Source: Bdellovibrio sp.
GTDB lineage: Bacteria > Bdellovibrionota > Bdellovibrionia > Bdellovibrionales > Bdellovibrionaceae
Assembly (NCBI GenBank): GCA_003176075.1
Contig: PSRN01000207.1
Coordinates: 1-7,448 of the forward strand
Direction of reading: 5' to 3'
Length of the DNA stretch: 7,448 nucleotides
Shown: positions 1 through 6,510 of the stretch, in pieces
Layout: each line of letters starts with the position of its first letter
Numbering within the stretch: the stretch's first letter is position 1
The notes under the pieces: model-generated
Database searches by the model: none
The model's input: only the letters and a program-made list of their open reading frames with translations
Told to the model about the DNA's origin: nothing
Position numbers and translations under genes: made by a program

Positions 1-1740
1 AGACGGCCCGTCAGGTGGCCATCTTCAACTCAGCTTGTTAACCGTTTGGTTGCACTGGAAACTTTATTGCGGGAGATTTAATCTTAATTTGTTTAATATG
101 GATGGCTTCGCGTAACGCGGACCGTGATTCCTCGCGAACTCTTGTGCCTCGTGATACTCCCAGTAGGCATTAAAATCTCCGCTGGACTTAAGCGAGCGCA
201 ATTTCAATACCGCCTCCGCGCCCTGCAAAGTCCATCGTGCGCCAGTGACGTCCATTCGGTCCTTGATTAAATGTCGGCAGGCACCTTCGATAACTCCCGT
301 TGCGATTGGAAAGCCCTGTTTCAAGTATCGATCGTAGTGGAGATAGGCTTTGTTTCTTAGTAAATAACCAGCGCAGATGTCGACTGGCTTTCGATCTGTT
401 TTTTTCACGCCCTGTAAAGTGGCTGATCGGCGCATTCCGGCCGCAATATGGGATGCTCTACCACGCAAGATCTCCAGAAGTCGATGGCTCACCCATTTTT
501 CAGCCTCTGTGCTCGTCTCTTCATGAAATACTCTTGAGGCTTTCCAGAGGTACTCAATAACGTGAATTATATCCAACACGAGGGTCACTGCAACCTTATG
601 GCGTTTGGCTGCGCTCTTAAGTTTGATCAATTGTTTGCGGTTCCCGTCGACGAGGCAAACCCATTTTCTTTTCAGCTGCGGATCCCGCCTCAATGCTTCC
701 TTGAAAATTTCCTTGATAACGTCCTCGGGTTCTTTTTCGATACTTGCCCAGACTCGTTTTGCGGCTGGTTTTGGGCGTCGTACCGGCTCAACAGGCTTTG
801 CGGGGGAAAACTCTCCCGCAATCTGTTCCGGTGTGCGAACAAAAGTGTCAATGCTATAAACAGAGGCGACAGTCGCCATGCGTTTGGCATTTCGCTTCTC
901 ACCCTTACTTAGGCGCTTCTTGAGTTTAGGACTTGTCTGCTCCGCTTTTTCTCGGGTGGCCTCCTTAAGGTCCTCCCTGCGCATTACAATACCTTTGCCG
1001 TCCATACTTAACGCTAGGATAGGCAACGCGTTTGCAGCCGCTTTTGCCTGCTCAGAGGTGCTGCCGTCATTATAAAACCCGTCAAAGTCCATCGCCGCTT
1101 TTTCTGTCAACTGTTGCGCCTGTCGCTTTGGTACCTTCACGCCAGTCGCACGTTCAACGGACTCGATTGCGTCTTCGAATGAACCCCGAGAAGCTTCCAA
1201 GGCGACCAGCTTGCGAACGCCATGCGAATAAGAATCCTCGGAGAGATTTAAAACCGCATCCTTGGGGAACAAGCTCTCCTCGCCCGGAGAGCCATAACCC
1301 ATTCTCTCCATCTCCACTTTGCCGAAGATGCTTGTAATACTCTTCTCCCTCAGCTTCTTATAAGTTCTTTCGATATCATCGCGGCCAAGTACTGACTCCC
1401 CAACGTCTCCAGGCCCTCGGACTTTCAGATGATCCTCTAAAAGACGACGCAATAACTCTCGACCCTCCGTTGCAATAAGCTCTTCCAGTTCGCTTAATTT
1501 CATACACTGAACTTGGTGCGACTGGAGTCTTCCAGTCAACTCCAAGAACTTCTCTTGCGCAGAAAATAATGGACCACCTTCGGATATCTCAATCGCTGCT
1601 GCTCCCACTGCTGCACCCCAATTTTGATGAATCTATGTTGTGTTAGGACGCGTAGACTATTTATAAAATATGGATCGGTCTAGAAGAAATAGGATAACCT
1701 GTTGAAATTAAATATAATTAACTCGCCCTAAAAGAGCCGC
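1..1740 (-). mobile_element. ISKra4-family-like insertion sequence (ends approximate)
   Basis: The element is inferred from an intact ISKra4-type transposase that fills most of this stretch, with an AT-rich non-coding flank (about 1620-1735) between the transposase start and the truncated hydrolase gene. The right boundary is placed just before hydrolase-like coding sequence resumes at about 1740-1752. The left boundary is unknown. Comparing positions 1-63 with the reverse complement of 1640-1751 gave only weak, scattered similarity, so I do not claim terminal inverted repeats or a target-site duplication, and the left end may lie outside the window. The coordinates are therefore an estimate. 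Family assignment rests on the transposase motifs alone. Confidence 0.6.
64..1608 (-). CDS. ISKra4-family DDE transposase
   Basis: This gene encodes a 514-residue transposase that would cut and join the ends of its own insertion sequence. Residues 1-200 are largely helical and charged and are likely to bind DNA. The catalytic core follows, with the three expected acidic residues: D203 in the ISKra4-type block MDGKGIVMR, D321 in CLVDGNRKQ, and E441 in GVIEGACRHLIKDRM. The stretch VTLVLDIIHVIEYLWKA (341-357) and the terminal ARWTLQGAEAVLKLRSL block are also typical of this family. The length is normal, with no internal stop or frameshift, so the enzyme may be functional. The start is GTG at 1608; the only longer in-frame option before the stop at 1633-1635 is ATT at 1630-1632. 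It is transcribed away from the adjacent hydrolase remnant. A closely related ISKra4 subgroup or unclassified IS is the only real alternative. Confidence 0.9.
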   Translation of the reverse strand: MGAAAIEISEGGPLFSAQEKFLELTGRLQSHQVQCMKLSELEELIATEGRELLRRLLEDHLKVRGPGDVGESVLGRDDIERTYKKLREKSITSIFGKVEMERMGYGSPGEESLFPKDAVLNLSEDSYSHGVRKLVALEASRGSFEDAIESVERATGVKVPKRQAQQLTEKAAMDFDGFYNDGSTSEQAKAAANALPILALSMDGKGIVMRREDLKEATREKAEQTSPKLKKRLSKGEKRNAKRMATVASVYSIDTFVRTPEQIAGEFSPAKPVEPVRRPKPAAKRVWASIEKEPEDVIKEIFKEALRRDPQLKRKWVCLVDGNRKQLIKLKSAAKRHKVAVTLVLDIIHVIEYLWKASRVFHEETSTEAEKWVSHRLLEILRGRASHIAAGMRRSATLQGVKKTDRKPVDICAGYLLRNKAYLHYDRYLKQGFPIATGVIEGACRHLIKDRMDVTGARWTLQGAEAVLKLRSLKSSGDFNAYWEYHEAQEFARNHGPRYAKPSILNKLRLNLPQ

Positions 1741-1751
1741 ACCCAAATCAA

Positions 1752-2402
1752 ATGAGAAAAAATCACCCAGGCATTCCTCTAGGCATTATTGGTCAAAGTG
1801 AAGGCTGCCTTGTAGCACTCAAGGCTTACGACCTGGGGAGTCGCCCTGAGTTTATTTTGCTTCAGAGTCCAGCACTTTTGCCGTTTGACCAGATTCTAGA
1901 TCATCAAAAAACTCGGGCGGCTAAGCCTTTCCTAAACGATAAGACGGGAGAGCTCACAAGGAAATATCCCTATGTTTCCGCATTCTACCAAGCAATGTAT
2001 AACGGGGACATGTTGAAGAGAATTAGGGAAACAAGAGAGCCTTACTATGAATTCAAGAACGGTAAGTGGTCGGCTACAACATCGTTAGAAAAATACCGTG
2101 AATACATGTGGGATGGACTGGAATTTCTCAAAAAAGTGGAAATTCCAGTCGTTATTTTTTTTGGTTTAGAGGATCTCAATGTTATTCCCACAGTGGCCAA
2201 CCGGATTCGCGCCGAGCAGGCCGCGGGCGGTTATCCAAATGTTTCAATAAGGGAGTTCGAGGGGTTGGAGCACAGCTTTAGAGAACTAAGAAAGGGTGAG
2301 GCCTTTTTTGACGCTCTTGCAAAGCCACTTTCACCAAGGTACACAGCGGCACTCAAGGAAGTAGTTATGGACCTGACCGATGGGCGCAGTTCGCACGGAT
2401 GA
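1752..2402 (+). pseudogene. alpha/beta hydrolase, N-terminally truncated remnant
   Basis: The 216-residue reading frame is the C-terminal part of a serine alpha/beta hydrolase (esterase or peptidase-like). It opens almost directly at the nucleophile elbow, GIIGQSEG, with the catalytic Ser at residue 16. The Asp is at residue 141 in VVIFFGLED and the His at residue 174 in FEGLEHSF, so the triad order Ser-Asp-His is kept. Family members normally carry about 80-120 residues before the elbow, including the first beta strands and the oxyanion-hole loop. Here the frame is closed by a TAA at 1719-1721, and no upstream sequence resembles that region. The break coincides with the inner edge of the ISKra4 element, so insertion probably removed or separated the 5' part. 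ATG 1752 is only the first available methionine, not a convincing native start, and no good ribosome binding site precedes it. The substrate is unknown. Confidence 0.75.
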
Positions 2403-2514
2403 ATGAGGTATCGTTTACAAAGATTTTGACCAATTCAAGTAATTCAATGTTGGACCCTCATTACCAATTTTATCTTCCACCCCCTCTCGATCTTGCTTTC
2501 GATATTTTCCAATC

Positions 2515-2922
2515 TTATCTCCCTAATTCAGCCAGGAATTCCGCCGAGCTCAAAATCTTCACGTGTCTAAAGATCTTGAGTGGGAGCAGGTGCTGTTTGT
2601 CTCCAGTGACCAAATATCTTGCCCTACCAATCCAGGCGGTCTCCAGGACCAAGTTGTCTGCAAAATGATCCTTAATCACCCGAACTGTCCCTTTCGGATC
2701 ATACACATCAGCAATCTGCGCTATTCGAAATCGAAGGGCCTTGGCCTTTTTGAAGTGAACACCAAATTTTGTCACGAGATTTCGCTCCATCTCGTCAAGA
2801 ATGAAAGAAGAGGTTACGATTTGGAACTTGCGGCCCATCGCCATTGTCACAACTTCGGCCGGGGGTCCGGAATAGGCGATTCCACTGAGCCAAACGTTGG
2901 TATCCAGGCACACTTTAAGCAC
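2515..2922 (-). CDS. PIN-domain toxin (VapC-like ribonuclease) of a toxin-antitoxin pair
   Basis: The 135-residue protein is a single PIN domain, a metal-dependent RNase fold used by VapC-type toxins to cut RNA in the cytoplasm. The expected acidic residues are visible: D7 in CLDTNVWLSG, E44 in SSFILDEMERNL, D89 in DHFADN, and D108 in the terminal YLVTGDKQHLLPL block. This arrangement matches the branch annotated as 'putative toxin-antitoxin system toxin component, PIN family' (COG1569-like) rather than classical short VapC. The start is GTG at 2922, the only usual start codon between the antitoxin stop and the DTN motif. A GAAGGA-like site lies about 15 nt upstream, inside the antitoxin gene, which is long spacing and suggests translational coupling. 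It follows the antitoxin gene after 6 nt, so the two form an operon. All catalytic positions look intact. The target RNA cannot be told from the sequence. Confidence 0.88.
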   Translation of the reverse strand: MLKVCLDTNVWLSGIAYSGPPAEVVTMAMGRKFQIVTSSFILDEMERNLVTKFGVHFKKAKALRFRIAQIADVYDPKGTVRVIKDHFADNLVLETAWIGRARYLVTGDKQHLLPLKIFRHVKILSSAEFLAELGR

Positions 2923-2928
2923 GGATGC

Positions 2929-3168
2929 CTACTTGCGTCCTTCACGAACAATATGTTCAACGTCTTCGGGCTTGATGCCTTTCTTTTTTATCGTCCTTCT
3001 GGCCTCTTTTCTTACATCCTTTAGAATCTTGTTGGCCGCATATTGACGGAAAGCTTCACGTAGAACTTCACTGACAGATCGACGCTCTTCGCGAGCAAGT
3101 TCTTGAACTTCTTTCGTCATATCAGGAGGAAGTGAAATCGAAACTATTTGAGCCTTGTTTGATCGCAT
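2929..3168 (-). CDS. ribbon-helix-helix antitoxin (VapB/CopG-like)
   Basis: The 79-residue protein has the ribbon-helix-helix layout of CopG/Arc-type repressors: a short DNA-contacting beta strand IVSISLPP (8-15), a first helix at about 17-28 (TKEVQELAREER), a turn at SVSE, and a second helix at about 32-44. The lysine- and arginine-rich tail (about 45-79) is the part that in such antitoxins wraps around the toxin. It directly precedes the PIN toxin gene and is expected to neutralise the toxin protein and repress the shared promoter. The start is ATG at 3166-3168, with a good ribosome binding site GAGGAA (minus strand of 3175-3180) six bases upstream. Size and order (antitoxin first) fit type II modules. 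The identification as the antitoxin rests on fold and position. Confidence 0.85.
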   Translation of the reverse strand: MRSNKAQIVSISLPPDMTKEVQELAREERRSVSEVLREAFRQYAANKILKDVRKEARRTIKKKGIKPEDVEHIVREGRK

Positions 3169-3185
3169 GAGCGTTTCCTCAATTC

Positions 3186-3224
3186 ATTAATATAATTATT
3201 AATCTTAATAATTCCATTTGTCAA
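3186..3224 (-). promoter_or_regulatory. promoter and probable autoregulatory operator of the toxin-antitoxin operon
   Basis: On the minus strand a perfect TTGACA -35 box (3219-3224) is followed after 18 bp by AATAAT (3195-3200), a 5/6 match to the -10 consensus. The same region holds a perfect inverted repeat, AATTATTAA (3194-3202) and TTAATAATT (3205-3213), separated by TC, so it covers the -10 box and part of the spacer. Two copies of the small palindrome ATTAAT (3186-3191 and 3198-3203) are spaced exactly 12 bp apart, close to one helical turn. Ribbon-helix-helix antitoxins commonly bind short repeated palindromes of this kind at their own promoter, so repression by the antitoxin is a reasonable inference. 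The GAGGAA ribosome binding site lies just downstream. Confidence 0.72.
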
Positions 3225-3650
3225 GAGCGTACAGAAGAGGCCGAAGGCCACCATGGAGGAGTCGGCGAAATTCATGAGAGCTTGGGCTGGCGCAAATTTC
3301 GCTCAGCGACGACCTGCCTTTTCGTCAGCTTGGGTCACTTACAAGTTACAGAATTCAAATCTTAAATGTGAAGCGGCCTCCTTCGAATTTTCAAACTGAG
3401 ACAACTTTACGACTGATTTCCGAACTGTGTGTGCTCCTTCGAAGGCATTCCTGCTGGCACCGGCTCACAATTGAAACATGAATCTTAGAGCCCTGGTTAA
3501 TCTCAAAATGAGAAAGACTTGTAAAATAATTTTGAATGAAAAGAGCTAAATTTTCGACAGGACTTTCCGACAAGTGGGCGGAGGGCGGTCTTTCAAGGAG
3601 AGGATTGTGGGCTAAGTCGCCTTGCCTCCCTGAGTGAGACGCAAGAACTC

Positions 3651-3687
3651 TCGGGCCAGATGGGAGCTCGAAGGAAATCGAGCCCGA
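3651..3687 (+). other. stem-loop in the leader of the surface-protein operon
   Basis: GCTCGA (3666-3671) pairs with TCGAGC (3678-3683) around the six-base loop AGGAAA. The stem can be lengthened by pairing GGG with CCC across a two-base bulge. An alternative outer pairing joins TCGGGC (3651-3656) with GCCCGA (3682-3687), and it competes with the inner stem for the bases at 3682-3683. There is no following run of T, so it is not a standard terminator. It sits about 50 bases before the first start codon of the operon and could be a 5' untranslated structure. A functional role is not shown by the sequence. Confidence 0.3.
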
Positions 3688-3726
3688 AAGCTCAAGTTGA
3701 AGTTGATTCTCAAACTCTAGTTGGTC

Positions 3727-3731
3727 GGAGG
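3727..3731 (+). promoter_or_regulatory. ribosome binding site deciding the lipoprotein start
   Basis: GGAGG lies four bases before ATG 3736. This site supports ATG 3736 over the in-frame TTG at 3721, which would place the GGAGG inside the coding sequence. Confidence 0.7.
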
Positions 3732-3735
3732 AAGC

Positions 3736-3987
3736 ATGAACTTTCTGGTTCGGATGCTGTGGTCTCTTTTTGTCTTTTCGCTTTCGCTAGCGTGCACGCG
3801 TAACCCCGGATCCACTCAATCCTCGTCAGAGATCTCCCGGGAACTCATCCCTCCATCAAGACAGATCAATTCCCTCCAAGAGAAATTTAATTCTGATCCT
3901 AGGCACCAACTGTCAGCAAGCGATTTGAAGGCTTTGAGCGACTCCGGCATCGACACGGCTTCCTTGAAAGGATGGGTGAGGAAATGA
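3736..3987 (+). CDS. small putative lipoprotein
   Basis: The product is 83 residues long and I do not recognise its family. It begins with a basic then hydrophobic stretch, MNFLVRMLWSLFVFSLSLAC, ending at Cys20, after which the sequence becomes polar (TRNPGSTQSSSEISRE). That is the form of a type II lipoprotein signal. The lipobox is not classical: the residues before the cysteine are Ser-Leu-Ala (-3 to -1) rather than Leu-Ala/Ser-Gly/Ala, so lipidation is likely but not certain. The mature part is only about 64 residues and seems mostly helical and soluble, with a motif LSASDLKALSDSGIDTASLKGW near its end. The start at 3736 is supported by GGAGG four bases upstream. Its stop overlaps the start of the next gene as ATGA (3984-3987), so the two are probably co-translated, and it may anchor or assist the large exported protein. 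This role is an inference. Confidence 0.72.
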   Translation: MNFLVRMLWSLFVFSLSLACTRNPGSTQSSSEISRELIPPSRQINSLQEKFNSDPRHQLSASDLKALSDSGIDTASLKGWVRK

Positions 3988-6509
3988 ATAAGCTGATCAC
4001 TTTTGTTCTCGCCCCAGCCATTTTCATCTCCACAGGTTGGGCCCATTCTGATGAACGAAACAACTTTGAAGCTGATTCGGTAGACTGTGACGCGAGTTAC
4101 CTAATTTCTTCTTCTCCCGCCGGTGGGCTAGCCTTTCACTCCGGTGACCAAGTGACGATTACGGGATCGATCCGGCTCGTCAATGATTTTGGAATTGAAA
4201 GCGCAAGTGAAAAAGGCGTCGTCAGCGATCAACCGACTCTGCTTGAGAAGTTCAAAAAACAAGGGATCGACATTGTTGCGACTTTTCCTTCGGAATTGGC
4301 CGACGTCTCATCAGCGGTGCAATTTCAAAGCAATAACCCCAAAGAGATCCAATTCACTTATGTGACTTCAGTGATTCAGGCACAAGATTTCAACCAATTC
4401 TCGGTGAAGCTCTTCAATAATCACCAGGAGCGCGAGGTGCTGACGGAGCTCTCAACCGTCAGGGCCAAGCTCTCCTTGCGGCTACAGGCGCTAGAGAATC
4501 TTAAAAAACAAACCCAATCAACGGCAGAGGAAGTTACGGACGTTCAGGCCGAAATCGCCAAGCTTGGAAGTGTCATCACCCAAATCACCGCCAAGCTTGA
4601 CCAGAATCAGCATCTTTTGTCGCAAAATACTTTAGCCCTTCAAGTCGATAACCTGACTTCCAGTGAAAGTCTCGCAAGCCTTATCATCGATGGCTTTCGC
4701 TATTCGATCAGTTCCTCGATTGGAACTGCGATCGAGGGGATGAGTCCAAGGATCACAGGACAAATCACCAATTTGCGAGTGAGCAAGCCGTCAACAGGGA
4801 CTGATCACAATCCCAAGGCTATCGAATCCGACAAGAAAAATCATCTGGCTGAGTTCGTGTTCAATAATCAGATCGTCTCTTCACAAAGTGCAGCTTTAGC
4901 TCCTGGCGAGACGGTGAGTTTCCAGTTTCAGGCGCCAGGGCTTAAAGCTTCGATCGCAAACCAATTCACGATCGACCTTTACTCGCTCAGAGGAATGAAT
5001 AAACGCGAGAACGAGGCAAGTTTTTCGGATCAGATTCTTGTCGCGGCAGACACGGTGGCGCCGCAGTGGCATTTAAGTTCAATTCCCAACGCCAAAATTC
5101 CCTTTGTTCAAAATATGAGCGCCGTTGATCTTTTAGCGAGTGATTCCTTTGGGCGCATTGATCCAAGCTCTCTGTCGGTTAACCTTTCAGGAACGACCAC
5201 TTCTGGCGCAAGCGTAAACCTCAACCTTGGCTCGTTGACTGCCACTTCCTCATTGGACGGGGCAAGCTTTGAATGGACAGGGCCGGGACAAAATCTTGCC
5301 GAGGGGGATTACACGTTCACCGCCAACGTGAGCGATCTTGCCGGCAATGCGGCCACTCCCTATCAAGCATCGTTTACGATTGTGCGGACGCCACCTCGGA
5401 TTTCACTGAGCCTGGGGACAACCGGGATCCTTACAAACCAGTATCAGATCCAAATTCCGGTGGACATTACTGACGTGGCTCCCGTGACGACGACCTTCAC
5501 GGTGGATGATCCGCTGATTTACACTTTTTCTGGCAATCATTTTACCGCCACCATTCCGCTGACCTTTGAGGGTACGAATTCCATCAGTATTGTCAGTCAG
5601 GATGCCGCGGGGAATGTGTCATCGCCTTTCAACTTCACGGTCATTCGTGACACGATTCCACCTGTTCTCACGCAACTTCTTCCGGCCATGAATTCCGTAT
5701 TTTACACGAATTCCCTACCTTACACGATCACGGTGAGTGGACTTTCAAATGAGTCCTTAAGCCACGTGAGTATCAATGGGATCAGCGCTTCCCTTTCCGC
5801 AGATCGACTGAGCTACCAGGCACAAGTTCCAATTCCCGCGGGGCAAGATATGATTTCAGTCATCGGAACAGATCTCGCCGGGAATCAAACGTTGATGCTC
5901 TCATCGGTGAATTTGATCTACAGCACCCTTCCACCGGTGATCAGCCTTGGCCTTTCAGGACCTATCATCACCAACAGGACAGCGCTTAACTTGCCTATCA
6001 CTGTTTCGGACTCAATTCCCGTCACAACCACGGTCTGGGTGAATGGCACTTCCGTCTTTCAGACAGGAAATACTTCATTCATGTATCCGCTGAACTTTGC
6101 CGGAGCTGGCAGTTACGTTGTTTTTGTGCAATCGATTGACCTCGCTGGCAATTTAGCAAGCCAGCTGCTTGCGGTCACGGTGGACACGACTCCTCCCGTG
6201 ATCACGCTCAGCTCCCAGACGACTTGGCCTTCAAAAACCGGAACAGTCACTGGCACTTTGAACAAGAAGGTCACCTCGGTGACCATCAACGGCACTGCCG
6301 CGACCTTAGACGCTTCGGGGACTTCTTTCTCAGCCTTAGTGACGCTTCCTGGATTTGGAAATCAAAGCCTGGTGATTTCAGCAGTGGATCTTGCGGGCAA
6401 CGTGGGAACTTCCACGGTGCCCATCTTGGTTCAGTCAGGGACCATTGCGGGAGAAAACCCGAACTATGGATGGAAGTATCAAGAATGTTCTTTGAGCGGG
6501 GGGCTTTAA
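3984..6509 (+). CDS. exported coiled-coil and Ig-like repeat protein
   Basis: The 841-residue product carries a Sec signal peptide, MNKLITFVLAPAIFISTGWA, with likely cleavage after Ala20 (GWA|HS). A beta-rich domain (about 30-150) is followed by a coiled coil (about 151-215, many Leu, Glu, Lys and Gln) and a second beta-rich stretch (about 225-350), as if the helices were inserted in one domain. From about residue 356 (DTVAPQW) come five Ig-like repeats, each ending in DLAGN or DAAGN at residues 451, 540, 630, 719 and 802. They resemble bacterial Ig-like or glucodextranase-B-type domains of surface and secreted proteins. The tail ends GWKYQECSLSGGL, with no sortase motif, outer-membrane anchor or C-terminal helix. 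ATG 3984 is chosen because it begins a clean signal peptide and overlaps the previous stop as ATGA; ATG 3972 would add the acidic MGEE. The specific function is unknown; adhesion or scaffolding for its operon partners is an inference. Confidence 0.82.
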   Translation: MNKLITFVLAPAIFISTGWAHSDERNNFEADSVDCDASYLISSSPAGGLAFHSGDQVTITGSIRLVNDFGIESASEKGVVSDQPTLLEKFKKQGIDIVATFPSELADVSSAVQFQSNNPKEIQFTYVTSVIQAQDFNQFSVKLFNNHQEREVLTELSTVRAKLSLRLQALENLKKQTQSTAEEVTDVQAEIAKLGSVITQITAKLDQNQHLLSQNTLALQVDNLTSSESLASLIIDGFRYSISSSIGTAIEGMSPRITGQITNLRVSKPSTGTDHNPKAIESDKKNHLAEFVFNNQIVSSQSAALAPGETVSFQFQAPGLKASIANQFTIDLYSLRGMNKRENEASFSDQILVAADTVAPQWHLSSIPNAKIPFVQNMSAVDLLASDSFGRIDPSSLSVNLSGTTTSGASVNLNLGSLTATSSLDGASFEWTGPGQNLAEGDYTFTANVSDLAGNAATPYQASFTIVRTPPRISLSLGTTGILTNQYQIQIPVDITDVAPVTTTFTVDDPLIYTFSGNHFTATIPLTFEGTNSISIVSQDAAGNVSSPFNFTVIRDTIPPVLTQLLPAMNSVFYTNSLPYTITVSGLSNESLSHVSINGISASLSADRLSYQAQVPIPAGQDMISVIGTDLAGNQTLMLSSVNLIYSTLPPVISLGLSGPIITNRTALNLPITVSDSIPVTTTVWVNGTSVFQTGNTSFMYPLNFAGAGSYVVFVQSIDLAGNLASQLLAVTVDTTPPVITLSSQTTWPSKTGTVTGTLNKKVTSVTINGTAATLDASGTSFSALVTLPGFGNQSLVISAVDLAGNVGTSTVPILVQSGTIAGENPNYGWKYQECSLSGGL
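5049..6431 (+). repeat. array of five Ig-like protein repeats with a period of about 89 residues
   Basis: Within the exported protein (residues about 356-816) the D-[LA]-A-G-N motif recurs at DNA positions 5334, 5601, 5871, 6138 and 6387, with spacings of 89, 90, 89 and 83 residues. Linkers between repeats carry a Pro-Pro pair (TPPRI, IPPVL, LPPVI, TPPVI). Repeats 2 and 4 share PPxIS, a Thr-Asn and PVTTT (residues 500 and 679, exactly 179 apart). Repeats 3 and 5 share V-[ST]-I-N-G-x-x-A-x-L (595 and 766). The first repeat is longer and more divergent. The repetition is at the protein level and is not near-identical at the DNA level. Confidence 0.85.
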
Positions 6510-6510
6510 G

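Larger units (their letters stand above)
3225..3735. other. intergenic region between the toxin-antitoxin promoter and the surface-protein operon
   Basis: I see no convincing gene in these roughly 500 bases. A 48-codon frame on the plus strand (3253-3399) and a 60-codon frame on the minus strand (3391-3573) show no recognisable motif. Visible small elements are a 10-bp palindrome CCTTCGAAGG (3436-3445), a direct repeat of CTCCTTCGAA (3378-3387 and 3434-3443), and a stem-loop near the right end, listed separately. No tRNA-like or clear terminator sequence was seen. The region must contain the promoter and leader of the operon starting at 3736, but no candidate -35/-10 pair is strong enough to name. 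Confidence 0.5.

Noticed and set aside
1..63. Possible left terminal inverted repeat of the IS (a CGGC-containing stretch and a TTCAAC match with the right flank).
   Set aside because: The matches are short, imperfect and not at symmetric distances from the ends, so no repeat is claimed.
562..1337. Several plus-strand frames of 65-116 codons inside the transposase gene.
   Set aside because: They are shadows of the 514-residue transposase, which has a complete DDE motif set.
1752..2402. The hydrolase frame as an intact gene starting at ATG 1752.
   Set aside because: The nucleophile elbow would be at residue 16, leaving no room for the N-terminal strands and oxyanion loop of the alpha/beta hydrolase fold.
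2403..2514. Possible bidirectional terminator between the hydrolase remnant and the toxin gene.
   Set aside because: No GC-rich stem with a T-run is visible on either strand. The repeated AATTCAA stretches do not form a stable hairpin.
2399..2668. An 89-codon plus-strand frame that overlaps the hydrolase stop as ATGA.
   Set aside because: Its second half is antisense to the PIN toxin gene, which has clear catalytic motifs, and its own sequence shows no family features. The ATGA overlap is with a pseudogene fragment and is probably chance.
2563..3024. A 153-codon plus-strand frame across the toxin and antitoxin genes.
   Set aside because: It is the antisense shadow of two recognisable genes. 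Its translation shows no domain and no ribosome binding site.
3253..3399. A 48-codon plus-strand frame preceded by GAAGG, divergent from the antitoxin gene.
   Set aside because: The composition is unremarkable and the product resembles nothing known to me. A chance Shine-Dalgarno-like match is not enough.
3391..3573. A 60-codon minus-strand frame in the intergenic region.
   Set aside because: There is no recognisable motif, no ribosome binding site and no link to neighbouring genes.
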